A stretch of DNA of 7,887 bases from CAYMSF01 sp964542255. Lineage in GTDB: Bacteria > Verrucomicrobiota > Lentisphaeria > Victivallales > Victivallaceae. The first letter of the stretch is position 1; each line of letters opens with the position of its first letter. The stretch spans positions 1-7,887 of the forward strand of contig CAZITV010000110.1 in the NCBI GenBank assembly GCA_964542255.1. The letters run 5' to 3'. Both the position numbers and the translations under genes were made by a program. Below are positions 1 to 5,951 of the stretch, in pieces. The notes under the pieces were generated by a model, which saw only the letters and a program-made list of their open reading frames with translations, was not told where the DNA came from and searched no databases.

Positions 1-128
1 TAGAAATGGGATACCATTTCATCAGTATCGGGGCTGACGTATGTGCCTTGACAGCGGCATTCGCCGACATTGTCAATACTGTCGCCGGAATAGACGTTCA
101 GCCGGCCAAAAGCATTTACGGAAAATAG
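1..128 (+). CDS. HpcH/HpaI-type aldolase, C-terminal end (partial)
   Basis: The frame with codons beginning at position 3 is open from the window edge to a TAG at 126-128 and gives about 41 residues. It contains a GYHFISIGADV segment followed by an ALTAAFADIV helix, ending in SIYGK. This looks like the last strand and helix of the HpcH/HpaI family, metal-dependent class II pyruvate aldolases with a TIM-barrel fold, whose C-termini carry a similar 'GYRFI..GSD/GAD' segment. Known members cleave or form 2-keto-3-deoxy sugar acids to pyruvate plus an aldehyde in the cytoplasm. The catalytic residues lie upstream of the window and cannot be checked. It is oriented with the SDR, AKR and DapA-like genes that follow, so it is probably the preceding gene of the same transcription unit, separated by a repeat-filled spacer. 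The family call rests on a short fragment. Confidence 0.6.
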   Translation, partial: EMGYHFISIGADVCALTAAFADIVNTVAGIDVQPAKSIYGK

Positions 129-140
129 GAAGAAATCTAA

Positions 141-268
141 AGTGCTGGAGTGCTGGAGTGCTAAAGTGCTAGAGTGCTAAAGTGCTAAAGTGCTAGAGTG
201 TTGGAGTGCTAAAGTGCTAAAGTGCTAGAGTGTTGGAGTGCTAAAGTGCTAGAGTGCTGGAGTGTTAA
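141..268 (+). repeat. Tandem array of sixteen 8-bp units (AGTGCTRR)
   Basis: Sixteen contiguous 8-bp units of the form AGTG(C/T)T followed by GG, AA or AG fill the spacer between the aldolase fragment and the SDR gene. Only positions 5, 7 and 8 of the unit vary. The T at position 5 occurs in units 8, 12 and 16, that is every fourth unit. The 32-bp blocks 173-204 and 205-236 are identical, so the array grew partly by duplication of four-unit blocks. It is not coding, because a phase shift of 8 puts TAA or TAG in each plus frame. It ends only 3 nt before the SDR Shine-Dalgarno sequence (272-277). Copy-number change by slippage would alter the leader but not a reading frame. Confidence 0.97.
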
Positions 269-286
269 AATAAGGAGTTAACGGAC

Positions 287-1075
287 ATGGATGTATTGGC
301 AAGTTTTTCATTAAAGGGTAAAGTAGCATTGCTGACCGGAGGCGCCGGCAAGTATGGGCGGCAACTCGTTGCCGCGCTGGCGGAAGCCGGAGCAGAAACT
401 TACATCGCCTCACGCAATCTCGAAGCACTGGAAAAAGTCGCGGCAGAAGAGCGCGCCAGAGGATATGATGTCACGGCGCTCCAACTTGATCTTGAGGATG
501 AAAAATCCATTATCGCGTTGCATTCTGAACTTATGCGGCGCAGTGGCAGGATTGACGTGCTGATTAATAACGCGGTTATCCGTTCCGCCATGAATGGCTG
601 GAATAATCCGCTGGAGGCATTTGACCGCAGTTTGCATATCAATGCATCGGCGCTGTTCACCATTACCAGACTTTTTGCCGAAGAAATGAAGAAACAGCAG
701 AGCGGTTCGATTATCAACATCGGTTCAATGATGGGCATGGTCGGAATTGAAATGGGGAATTATGCCGGCACCGATATGAATCCCAATCCATCCCCGATAT
801 ATTTTTACGAAAAAGGCGGGATGATTAATTTCACGCGCTGGGCGGCTAGTGTTCTTGGTCCGGACAAAATCCGGGTCAACTGTGTATCGCCGGGTGGTTT
901 TTATGAACCAACCCATCCCGAACAATTCGTCAAAAATTACAGTGCCAGGACTCAACTCGGACGGATGGCCAACGATACCGACTTAAAAGGCATAATTGTT
1001 TTTCTGGCCTCCGATGCATCCATGTATCTTACCGGCGCCAATATTCCGGTAGACGGCGGTTATACGGCCAAGTAA
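287..1075 (+). CDS. SDR family oxidoreductase, PtmA-like subgroup
   Basis: This 262-residue protein is a classical-length short-chain dehydrogenase, expected to oxidise or reduce a hydroxyl/keto group on a soluble substrate with NAD(P)(H). Visible motifs are the Rossmann glycine loop TGGAGKYG at 17-24, NNA at 94-96, catalytic Asn119, Ser147, Tyr172 and Lys176 (YxxxK), and SPGG at 201-204. In the usual TGxxxGxG loop the second Gly is here Lys22. The Ser-Tyr gap is about 25 residues rather than the usual 13, with an insertion containing NYAGTDM. As recalled, the same insertion (YEGTSM-like) and the downstream RVNCVSPGG segment occur in PtmA-type 'flagellin modification' SDRs of surface-sugar clusters. 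The ATG is preceded by AAGGAG at 272-277 with 9-nt spacing. It is the first complete gene of the operon and 15 nt before the AKR. The substrate is not known. Confidence 0.9.
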   Translation: MDVLASFSLKGKVALLTGGAGKYGRQLVAALAEAGAETYIASRNLEALEKVAAEERARGYDVTALQLDLEDEKSIIALHSELMRRSGRIDVLINNAVIRSAMNGWNNPLEAFDRSLHINASALFTITRLFAEEMKKQQSGSIINIGSMMGMVGIEMGNYAGTDMNPNPSPIYFYEKGGMINFTRWAASVLGPDKIRVNCVSPGGFYEPTHPEQFVKNYSARTQLGRMANDTDLKGIIVFLASDASMYLTGANIPVDGGYTAK

Positions 1076-1090
1076 CAAAGGAATCAGGTT

Positions 1091-1990
1091 ATGCATTTTT
1101 CTAAACTGATGCTAGGAACTGTTCAATTCGGCTTGAATTACGGCATCGCCAATACTGCCGGCAAGCCATCGTATGAAACCGCAAGAGATATTATTCAAGC
1201 GGCATACGAAAGCGGAGTAAATTGCCTGGATACCGCCGCTGGTTACGGAGACAGCGAAGCTGTACTGGGCCGCGCTCTAACAGAACTAAAACTCAAAGAC
1301 AAAATGCAGATTATCAGCAAAGTCCCAGGCATAAGTCAGCAGAATCTTTCTGAAAGCGCAGCCGTGCGTTTTATCATTGAAAGCGTGGAAAATTCACTGG
1401 TACGGCTGGGTGTCAATCGTCTTGCTGCCTGCCTGTTCCATGTTGAACAGGATATCAAATACATTGAAATTCTGCAAAGATTGGAAAAGAAAGGCTTGAT
1501 TGGCGGTGCCGGGATTTCGCTGGACTCCAACCACTACTGTAATGATGTGATTGACGCAGGTATCAAATATATTCAGTTGCCTTACAATGTCCTGGATAAA
1601 CGCTTTGATGAGTTTTTTCCGTTGGCGCAACAAAACGGAATAGCGGTGTTCACCCGGAGCGTCTACCTTCAGGGCTTGCTGTTGATGCCGGAAGACAAGA
1701 TAAAAGAATCACTGTTGGAAGTTATTCCCATACGTCGTAGACTTGCATGCCTGGCCTCTGAAGCTGGAATGAATATGTCTGAACTCTGCATGAGGTTTGT
1801 ATTGAACAATCCGTCGATAACCAGTATTTTGACCGGAGTGGACAATATTGAACAGCTCCGGCAAAATCTGCAGTTAATCGAAAAAGGCCCTCTGCCAATT
1901 GCATTTTATCAGAAAGTTAAAGCAGCAGTACCGCAATTAGCGGAAAAGCTAATCCGTCCATATCTTTGGAACAAGATCAATAAGGAATAA
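1091..1990 (+). CDS. Aldo/keto reductase family protein
   Basis: This 299-residue protein has the length and pattern of a cytoplasmic NADPH-dependent aldo/keto reductase with a TIM barrel. It opens with LMLGTVQFGLNYGIAN, a start I associate with AKRs of surface-sugar clusters. The catalytic tetrad is visible: Asp47 and Tyr52 in LDTAAGYGDSE, Lys77 in ISKV, and His117 in LFHVEQ. The C-terminal part keeps a plausible cofactor region (SITSILTGVDNIEQL near 258-272). The start is supported by AAAGGA just upstream. The gene lies 15 nt after the SDR and 2 nt before the DapA-like gene, so the three are almost certainly translated from one message. The likely role is reduction or oxidation of a sugar-derived carbonyl that is a substrate or product of the neighbouring aldolases. 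The exact substrate cannot be read from sequence. Confidence 0.9.
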   Translation: MHFSKLMLGTVQFGLNYGIANTAGKPSYETARDIIQAAYESGVNCLDTAAGYGDSEAVLGRALTELKLKDKMQIISKVPGISQQNLSESAAVRFIIESVENSLVRLGVNRLAACLFHVEQDIKYIEILQRLEKKGLIGGAGISLDSNHYCNDVIDAGIKYIQLPYNVLDKRFDEFFPLAQQNGIAVFTRSVYLQGLLLMPEDKIKESLLEVIPIRRRLACLASEAGMNMSELCMRFVLNNPSITSILTGVDNIEQLRQNLQLIEKGPLPIAFYQKVKAAVPQLAEKLIRPYLWNKINKE

Positions 1991-1992
1991 TT

Positions 1993-2934
1993 ATGCAAGC
2001 AGAAAAATTATGCGGAGTGTGGTCGGCGGCGCCTACGCCTTTGACCGTGGATTTTAAAATTGATGAAGCTTCCATTGAACGTCTGGCGGCTCATCATGAA
2101 AAGCTCAATATCAATGGAATATTTATTGCAGGTACTTGCGGCGAAGGACCCTGGCTCAGTGACGCTATGCGGCTGGAACTTGCCAATTTAAGCGTAAAAT
2201 ACAACCAAGGCAAAATGCTATTAGCCATGCAGGTTACCGATAATTCGGCGTTGAGGATTATTGACAATACCAAACGCATCGCCGACACCGGGGTTGATAT
2301 TGCGGTGATCGCTCCGCCGTTTTTTGTGATTAATTCAACGCAGGATTATCTCAAAAAACTCTATTTAGAGGCGATTGAAGCAAGTCCGCTGCCGGTTGGA
2401 ATCTACCATCTGGGGAAAAATTCTAAGACCCGGGTCGAGGTTGGAACTATAACAGAAATTATCAACCACTCCAATGTGAAAATTATCAAAGACAGTTCAT
2501 CCGATCCTGTGGCGATGTCTGCTATCATAGAAGCACGCGAACAGCGCAAAGGTGAATTATTTGCTCTGAACGGCAATGAATTCGATTGCGTAACTTATGC
2601 TCAAGCTGGGTATGATGGGGCATTGTTAGGCGGCGCATGTTTCAACGGGTTAATGGCTGGAGAAATCATCCGGCTGGCTAAACTTGATAAAATTGCTGAT
2701 GCCAAATTACTTCAGTCCAGGATGAATGACCTGATGTTTGACGTTTTCGGCGGCAAAGATATTCACTGCTGGCTGGCCGGACAGAAATTGCTGATGGTAA
2801 AACTGGGCATTTTCTCCACGAACAAAACGATTATCAATTACAGTGTCGATGCTGCTTGCGAAAAGGCGATTGATGCGGCGATTGAGCGGGAAAAAATGTG
2901 GTTGCTGCCGGAGGTGTGCCATGCGTTATCGTGA
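1993..2934 (+). CDS. DapA/NanA superfamily aldolase or lyase
   Basis: This 313-residue protein belongs to the dihydrodipicolinate synthase/N-acetylneuraminate lyase superfamily of class I pyruvate aldolases. These act through a Schiff base between pyruvate and a lysine in a TIM barrel. Visible landmarks are GVWSAAPTPL near the N-terminus, GTCGEGP at 47-53 (the GTTGE-type carboxylate-binding loop), Tyr138 in GIYHLG, and Lys166 in IIKDSSSD, the expected Schiff-base lysine. The second tyrosine of DapA, usually in a PYYN-type segment, is replaced by phenylalanines in PPFF (108-111). That argues against true lysine-pathway DapA and for a sugar-acid or other 2-keto acid substrate. AAGGA precedes the ATG and the AKR stop is 2 nt away. 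The 3' end overlaps the next gene by 14 nt. The superfamily is certain, the substrate is not. Confidence 0.9.
   Translation: MQAEKLCGVWSAAPTPLTVDFKIDEASIERLAAHHEKLNINGIFIAGTCGEGPWLSDAMRLELANLSVKYNQGKMLLAMQVTDNSALRIIDNTKRIADTGVDIAVIAPPFFVINSTQDYLKKLYLEAIEASPLPVGIYHLGKNSKTRVEVGTITEIINHSNVKIIKDSSSDPVAMSAIIEAREQRKGELFALNGNEFDCVTYAQAGYDGALLGGACFNGLMAGEIIRLAKLDKIADAKLLQSRMNDLMFDVFGGKDIHCWLAGQKLLMVKLGIFSTNKTIINYSVDAACEKAIDAAIEREKMWLLPEVCHALS
2910..2914 (+). promoter_or_regulatory. Shine-Dalgarno site deciding the start of the gene at 2921
   Basis: GGAGG stands 6 nt before the ATG at 2921, inside the end of the DapA-like gene. The frame is open further upstream to an ATG at 2843, but that upstream part is only another frame of the DapA-like gene and has no comparable ribosome binding site. 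I therefore start the gene at 2921. Confidence 0.8.
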
Positions 2935-3364
2935 GACAGGAGAGTTGCACCTGGATTTTCATGGGACAACTAATGCCACTATTAATTTCATCAGTAATAA
3001 CTTTGGTGAAAAAGCGCTTCATGAAATATTTTTCGCCATGGGACAGAAGGTTTATAAATCCATCTACGAAAAGCTGAAACAGGGTGATGCCAGTGAATTA
3101 GTCGAACATTGGCAATACTTTTTCACCCGCGAAAAAGGCGTTTTTCAAATTAAAGAAACTGACGGAACTATAGTTTTGGAAGTATCAGAATGTCCCGCCG
3201 TGCGGCAGCTTTTAAAGTTAGGATTAACACCTTCACCGCTATTCTGTTCTCAGACGATACTGGTCAATGAAGCTTTATGTGAAGGTACTCCTTTTGAGTC
3301 CAGAACCGAAATCACCGGTTGTGGAAAATGTCATCAGACAATCTCCAAACGAGGTATCAAATGA
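2921..3364 (+). CDS. ATC-hydrolase-like small protein, copy 1 (PF14196-like)
   Basis: This 147-residue soluble protein has no signal peptide or membrane segment. Its C-terminal half resembles the L-2-amino-thiazoline-4-carboxylic acid hydrolase-like family (PF14196) as I recall it. There is EC-P at 90-92, an LFC at 107-109, a SRTEI segment at 127-131, and a Gly-x-x-x-Cys end at 133-137 (GCGKC). Cysteines at 91, 109, 120, 134 and 137 could bind a metal or act in catalysis. HW at 63-64 aligns with YW in the following gene, and the two proteins align along most of their length, so they are tandem paralogs. The gene overlaps the DapA-like gene by 14 nt and the next by 4 nt, suggesting coupled translation. 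Most PF14196 members have no tested activity, so the enzyme name should not be taken literally. Confidence 0.75.
   Translation: MRYRETGELHLDFHGTTNATINFISNNFGEKALHEIFFAMGQKVYKSIYEKLKQGDASELVEHWQYFFTREKGVFQIKETDGTIVLEVSECPAVRQLLKLGLTPSPLFCSQTILVNEALCEGTPFESRTEITGCGKCHQTISKRGIK
3351..3354 (+). promoter_or_regulatory. Shine-Dalgarno site deciding the start of the gene at 3361
   Basis: GAGG lies 6 nt before the ATG at 3361, which forms an ATGA overlap with the stop of the preceding gene. An earlier in-frame ATG at 3319 lies inside the preceding gene without a good ribosome binding site, so 3361 is preferred. Confidence 0.75.
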
Positions 3365-3792
3365 TTCCCAGCGATCACTTTGTGAGATTCTATAATGAAG
3401 TTTTTAAATTCCTCGACAAGCAGGGCGATGGAGCACTGGAAAAGTATTATCTGGAAATCAGCCACCACCAGGAACTTCATTGTCTTGAGCTGTTCAAGAC
3501 CAAAGGACTGCAAGGCATGTATGATTACTGGGAACATATCCGCATCGAGGAAAACTGCGATCTGACCTTGGTTTTGCAGCCGGATAGCCTGACTTTGACC
3601 ATGAACAAGTGTCCAAGTCTTACCAAAGCGATGGATAACGATGCTGGGCTTTGCATGGAATACTGCGATCATTGTCCGGGATGGGTTGTTTCCCTGTTAA
3701 AAAAGGCGGGTTACGATTGCCAATATGACATCATTGATCGCCAGATCCCCCGATGCCGAATGAAAATAACCCGCACCATATCCGGGGCCTGA
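3361..3792 (+). CDS. ATC-hydrolase-like small protein, copy 2 (paralog)
   Basis: This 143-residue soluble protein is a diverged paralog of the gene before it. Corresponding landmarks are YW at 56-57, KCP at 83-85, a cysteine cluster C98-x3-C102-x2-C105, and a final RCRMKI at 131-136 that matches the CdFr-type end of PF14196 members. The CxxxCxxC spacing in the middle is absent from copy 1 and looks able to hold a metal or iron-sulfur centre, though this is inference and no other radical SAM feature is present. The N-terminal 60 residues are predicted mostly helical. It is the last gene of the operon that I can support. The ATGA overlap with copy 1 suggests that the two proteins are made in similar amounts and could form a heteromer. 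Its role beside the aldolases is unknown. Confidence 0.72.
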   Translation: MIPSDHFVRFYNEVFKFLDKQGDGALEKYYLEISHHQELHCLELFKTKGLQGMYDYWEHIRIEENCDLTLVLQPDSLTLTMNKCPSLTKAMDNDAGLCMEYCDHCPGWVVSLLKKAGYDCQYDIIDRQIPRCRMKITRTISGA

Positions 3793-4083
3793 TCGAAGAC
3801 AAGCATACGCTGGTGCTGACCAGATGCAATAAACTGTTGTTGAGAAAGATAGCGTATGAGTGAAACGCCAAAGTTCAATATTATCTAAAAAGCGCATGGG
3901 TAATACAGACTGACCATGCTAACATTAGTAAAAAAATCACTGATGTCTGAAATAGTATCATGACAATGTCTTTTACTTAACACCAGTCCAGACGCTTCGA
4001 AACAACTTATGCGCTTACGCGTTATATTTAAAGATTAAAGGCATGATTCATTAAACCGTTAAACGCTGACGTGTGTATATGCG
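3793..4083. other. Convergent spacer without a clear terminator
   Basis: This 291-bp spacer separates the plus-strand operon from the minus-strand radical SAM gene. It holds a compact hairpin CTGGT-gctg-ACCAG at 3810-3823 and an 8-bp inverted repeat, CATACGCT at 3804-3811 and AGCGTATG at 3851-3858. Neither is followed by a run of T on either strand, so they are not typical intrinsic terminators. A 36-codon frame (3753-3863) overlaps its left end but has no ribosome binding site. From 3864 on I see only AT-rich sequence, with a short direct repeat TTAAACCG/TTAAACG near 4053-4067. Confidence 0.6.
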
Positions 4084-5616
4084 TTACTGGCCTCTGAGCC
4101 GTGCGAGGAAATGCCTGACGGTGCTTATTGTGCGCGGAGAGAAAGTCTTTTTTACCAATTTTTTCCAATTACAGTGATGGCAGACTGCGGCCAATGAAAC
4201 CGCCATTGCATTGCCCAGTTTCGGGCATATCGAGTCAATCGCCGCAAAGAAGCGTATCATCGGCTCTGATATCATAAACCTGGGTACGCGTCCGCACATC
4301 CTGCGTGTGACCATGCCGCTCATCAACAGTAACAGCAGATGGAACAGTTTATGGTCAAGCTTGTCATGCAGCAGAATGCCGTATCCCACTTCTGCCTCCG
4401 AGTGCTTCACCCGCCGCGAGATGTCAATGCCGGCGCGGATGGCCTGTTCGCTTAATTCAGTGCCTGGATAAAACGCGAGATTATTGGAGAAGATGTAAAA
4501 CGGCACCGGCAGTTCCCGAATGAAACGCGTTGTTTCAACTAAATCATTGGTGGTTTCGAACGGGTTCATGCCGATAAAGTCATAGCACTTCAGCAACTGC
4601 GGATATTCATGCAGGGATTTGGCGATGTCCAGCAGCCGCTGATTGGTCATATTGCGGTCATACAGCTCTTTATTTACGCGCTCGCAGCCGCTTTGTATTC
4701 CCATCATCAGTTTTTCCATGCCGGCGTCAACCAGCGGGTCCAGCTTTTCTTTGCTGTAAGTCCAAGGCGAGATCAGTATTTTGAACGGCAGAGCGATTTC
4801 ATCCTTATAGCGTCCGGCAAACGACTTGATCTCCTCCAGGCTCTTGGCGAAAAATGTGTCGTCTTCGATCCAAAAACTTTTCACTTCCGGGAAATCCCGT
4901 TTTACCTCCCGCAAGAGGGTTATCAGATAATCGACAGAATAGTGGATGACCTTCTTCCGCCACGGGAAATCAGCTTTTATTTTCCGGTTGCAGCAGTAGG
5001 TGCAGTGATGCGGGCAGCCGCGTGAACCCAGAACCACGAAATCCTCGATGCTCATGTGGAACGGAATCGGTTTTACCTGCGTCAGTCCGCCGCCGTCAAT
5101 CACATATTGATGCGTCATATCGTAGTCTGGGAAAGGATATTCATTAATATCGCGCGCCAACGCCACCGCCGGGTTCCTGATGATGACTCCGCCGATATTT
5201 GACCAAAGCCCGGGAATACCGCTTAAATCTTCGCCCTTTTCCAGCCGCAGTGCCATTTCCACGATCATGTCTTCGCCTTCGCCGTGACAGACATACTGGA
5301 AATGCTTCAGCAGGCTTTCCGGGGCCAGTGTGGCATGGATTCCGCCGGCAAGTATCGGTGCGGCGGTAACTTCAGCCAGGCGGTTCTTGACTTCGACCGC
5401 CTTGCCTACCGCATGGGTCATGCAGGATATTCCGATCATTCCGGCGTCTTCGCACAGGGCGAACAAATCATTCCACCGGAATCCGGAGTAATCGGCTTCC
5501 AGATTGGCCATCAGCACGACCACTGTTTCAACGCCGCGCTTCCGCAAACAGGCAGAAAGTGTTCTCACCCCCATGCCGACTCTGCTTTCGTCAGTGGATA
5601 TCAGTACAACTTTCAA
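4084..5616 (-). CDS. B12-binding-type radical SAM protein
   Basis: This 510-residue protein has an N-terminal Rossmann-like cobalamin-binding-type domain (about 1-150; MKVVLISTDE, GISCMTHA near 62-69, AGGIHATL at 90-97, HGEGE at 111-115). A radical SAM core follows. It contains GSRGCPHHCTYCC with the 4Fe-4S cysteines Cys201, Cys205 and Cys208 in CxxxCxxC spacing, an extra Cys209, and GIQSG at 306-310. The DxHxxG base-off cobalamin motif is not visible, as in many members of this group, so cobalamin use is uncertain. The C-terminal 100 residues are Cys- and Arg-rich and not assignable. The family includes methylases, cyclases and tailoring enzymes acting on lipids, tetrapyrroles, sugars and natural products. 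The gene starts with TTG at 5616: the frame is closed by TAG two codons upstream, and a good ribosome binding site fits. It is convergent with the sugar operon, has its own promoter and its substrate is unknown. Confidence 0.9.
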   Translation of the reverse strand: MKVVLISTDESRVGMGVRTLSACLRKRGVETVVVLMANLEADYSGFRWNDLFALCEDAGMIGISCMTHAVGKAVEVKNRLAEVTAAPILAGGIHATLAPESLLKHFQYVCHGEGEDMIVEMALRLEKGEDLSGIPGLWSNIGGVIIRNPAVALARDINEYPFPDYDMTHQYVIDGGGLTQVKPIPFHMSIEDFVVLGSRGCPHHCTYCCNRKIKADFPWRKKVIHYSVDYLITLLREVKRDFPEVKSFWIEDDTFFAKSLEEIKSFAGRYKDEIALPFKILISPWTYSKEKLDPLVDAGMEKLMMGIQSGCERVNKELYDRNMTNQRLLDIAKSLHEYPQLLKCYDFIGMNPFETTNDLVETTRFIRELPVPFYIFSNNLAFYPGTELSEQAIRAGIDISRRVKHSEAEVGYGILLHDKLDHKLFHLLLLLMSGMVTRRMCGRVPRFMISEPMIRFFAAIDSICPKLGNAMAVSLAAVCHHCNWKKLVKKTFSPRTISTVRHFLARLRGQ

Positions 5617-5623
5617 ATTCTAG

Positions 5624-5630
5624 CCTTTCT
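5624..5630 (-). promoter_or_regulatory. Ribosome binding site supporting the TTG start at 5616
   Basis: On the minus strand AGAAAGG lies 7 nt before the TTG initiation codon. An in-frame TAG lies two codons upstream of the TTG, and the next Met is residue 14, inside the conserved N-terminal strand region. TTG is therefore the only start that keeps the MKVVLIST beginning typical of the domain. Confidence 0.75.
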
Positions 5631-5661
5631 CTCATCTGACTGGATTCTTGATTTTATTAAC

Positions 5662-5690
5662 CTGAGCAGGTAATAGTGAATACCCCTCAG
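5662..5690 (-). promoter_or_regulatory. Leader hairpin of the radical SAM gene
   Basis: Between the promoter and the TTG start the transcript would carry CTGAG and CTCAG arms (5 bp), a small internal loop, a second 4-bp helix GGTA/TACC, and an 8-nt loop. No U-run follows, so it is not an obvious attenuator. It does not resemble a cobalamin or SAM riboswitch, which would be much longer. It may only affect message stability. Confidence 0.35.
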
Positions 5691-5700
5691 TTGGAGATAT

Positions 5701-5729
5701 ATTATATTTCATCGTTACAATGATTTCAA
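5701..5729 (-). promoter_or_regulatory. Sigma70-like promoter for the radical SAM gene
   Basis: Read on the minus strand there is TTGAAA (5724-5729), a 17-bp spacer, and a perfect TATAAT (5701-5706). Transcription would start near 5694 and leave a leader of roughly 78 nt before the TTG start. The spacer contains the near-palindrome CATTG-taa-CGATG, which could be a weak operator. Confidence 0.7.
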
Positions 5730-5790
5730 ACTATTAAAGTAAGCATTCTGTCTGAATGATAAAAGAATTATTAAAAAACTTTGGATATTA

Positions 5791-5951
5791 GGGGTCGTTC
5801 AAAAATAACTGGTACTTTCTACTGGTGTCTCCGGGGCACTTTCGGCTTTGCCGGTTCGTTACAAAGCTACGGCTTTGCTCCTCTCCGGCAACCCCGAAAT
5901 TTCTCCCTGATACCCTCAGTATAAAAATACCACTTATTTTTTTACAACTCC
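5791..5951. mobile_element. MITE-like 161-bp hairpin element
   Basis: The ends are imperfect inverted repeats of about 28-30 bp: GGGGTCGTTC then AAAAATAACTGGTA on the left, and the complement of GGAGTTGTAA with AAAAATAAGTGGTA on the right (13 of 14 matching in the second block). Further in, TTTCGG..TTGCCGG (near 5837-5853) pairs with CCGGCAA..CCGAAA (5885-5899), and the centre has a perfect CAAAGC-tacg-GCTTTG hairpin near 5862-5877. The whole segment can thus fold into one long hairpin. TTA stands directly outside both ends (5788-5790 and 5952-5954), consistent with a 3-bp target duplication. It has no room for a transposase, so it would be non-autonomous. The GGGGTYGTT-type ends recall IS5-family elements, but that link is inference. 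On the minus strand the fold is followed by TTATTTTT and could serve as a terminator. Confidence 0.6.

Noticed and set aside
156..244. Four exact GAGTGCTAA sequences, identical to one half of the CIRCE heat-shock operator (HrcA site)
   Set aside because: The inverted half TTAGCACTC does not occur on the same strand at the required 9-bp spacing. The matches are by-products of the direct octamer repeat.
141..268. CRISPR array
   Set aside because: The repeats are 8 bp and contiguous without spacers, and no cas genes are present.
2843..2920. N-terminal extension of ATC-hydrolase-like copy 1 from ATG 2843
   Set aside because: The extension is a basic, Cys-rich out-of-frame reading of the DapA-like gene. 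The ATG at 2921 has GGAGG at ideal spacing.
3804..3858. Operon terminator made of CATACGCT/AGCGTATG
   Set aside because: The loop is about 39 nt and no T-run follows on either strand.
4609..5025. 138-codon plus-strand frame inside the radical SAM gene
   Set aside because: It is antisense to a well-supported gene with intact family motifs and has no recognisable protein features.
5284..5673. 129-codon plus-strand frame over the start of the radical SAM gene
   Set aside because: It is antisense to the conserved N-terminal domain and runs across the minus-strand leader, with no family resemblance.
5662..5690. Cobalamin or SAM riboswitch upstream of the radical SAM gene
   Set aside because: The leader is only about 78 nt with one weak hairpin, and no B12-box or SAM-riboswitch core was recognised.
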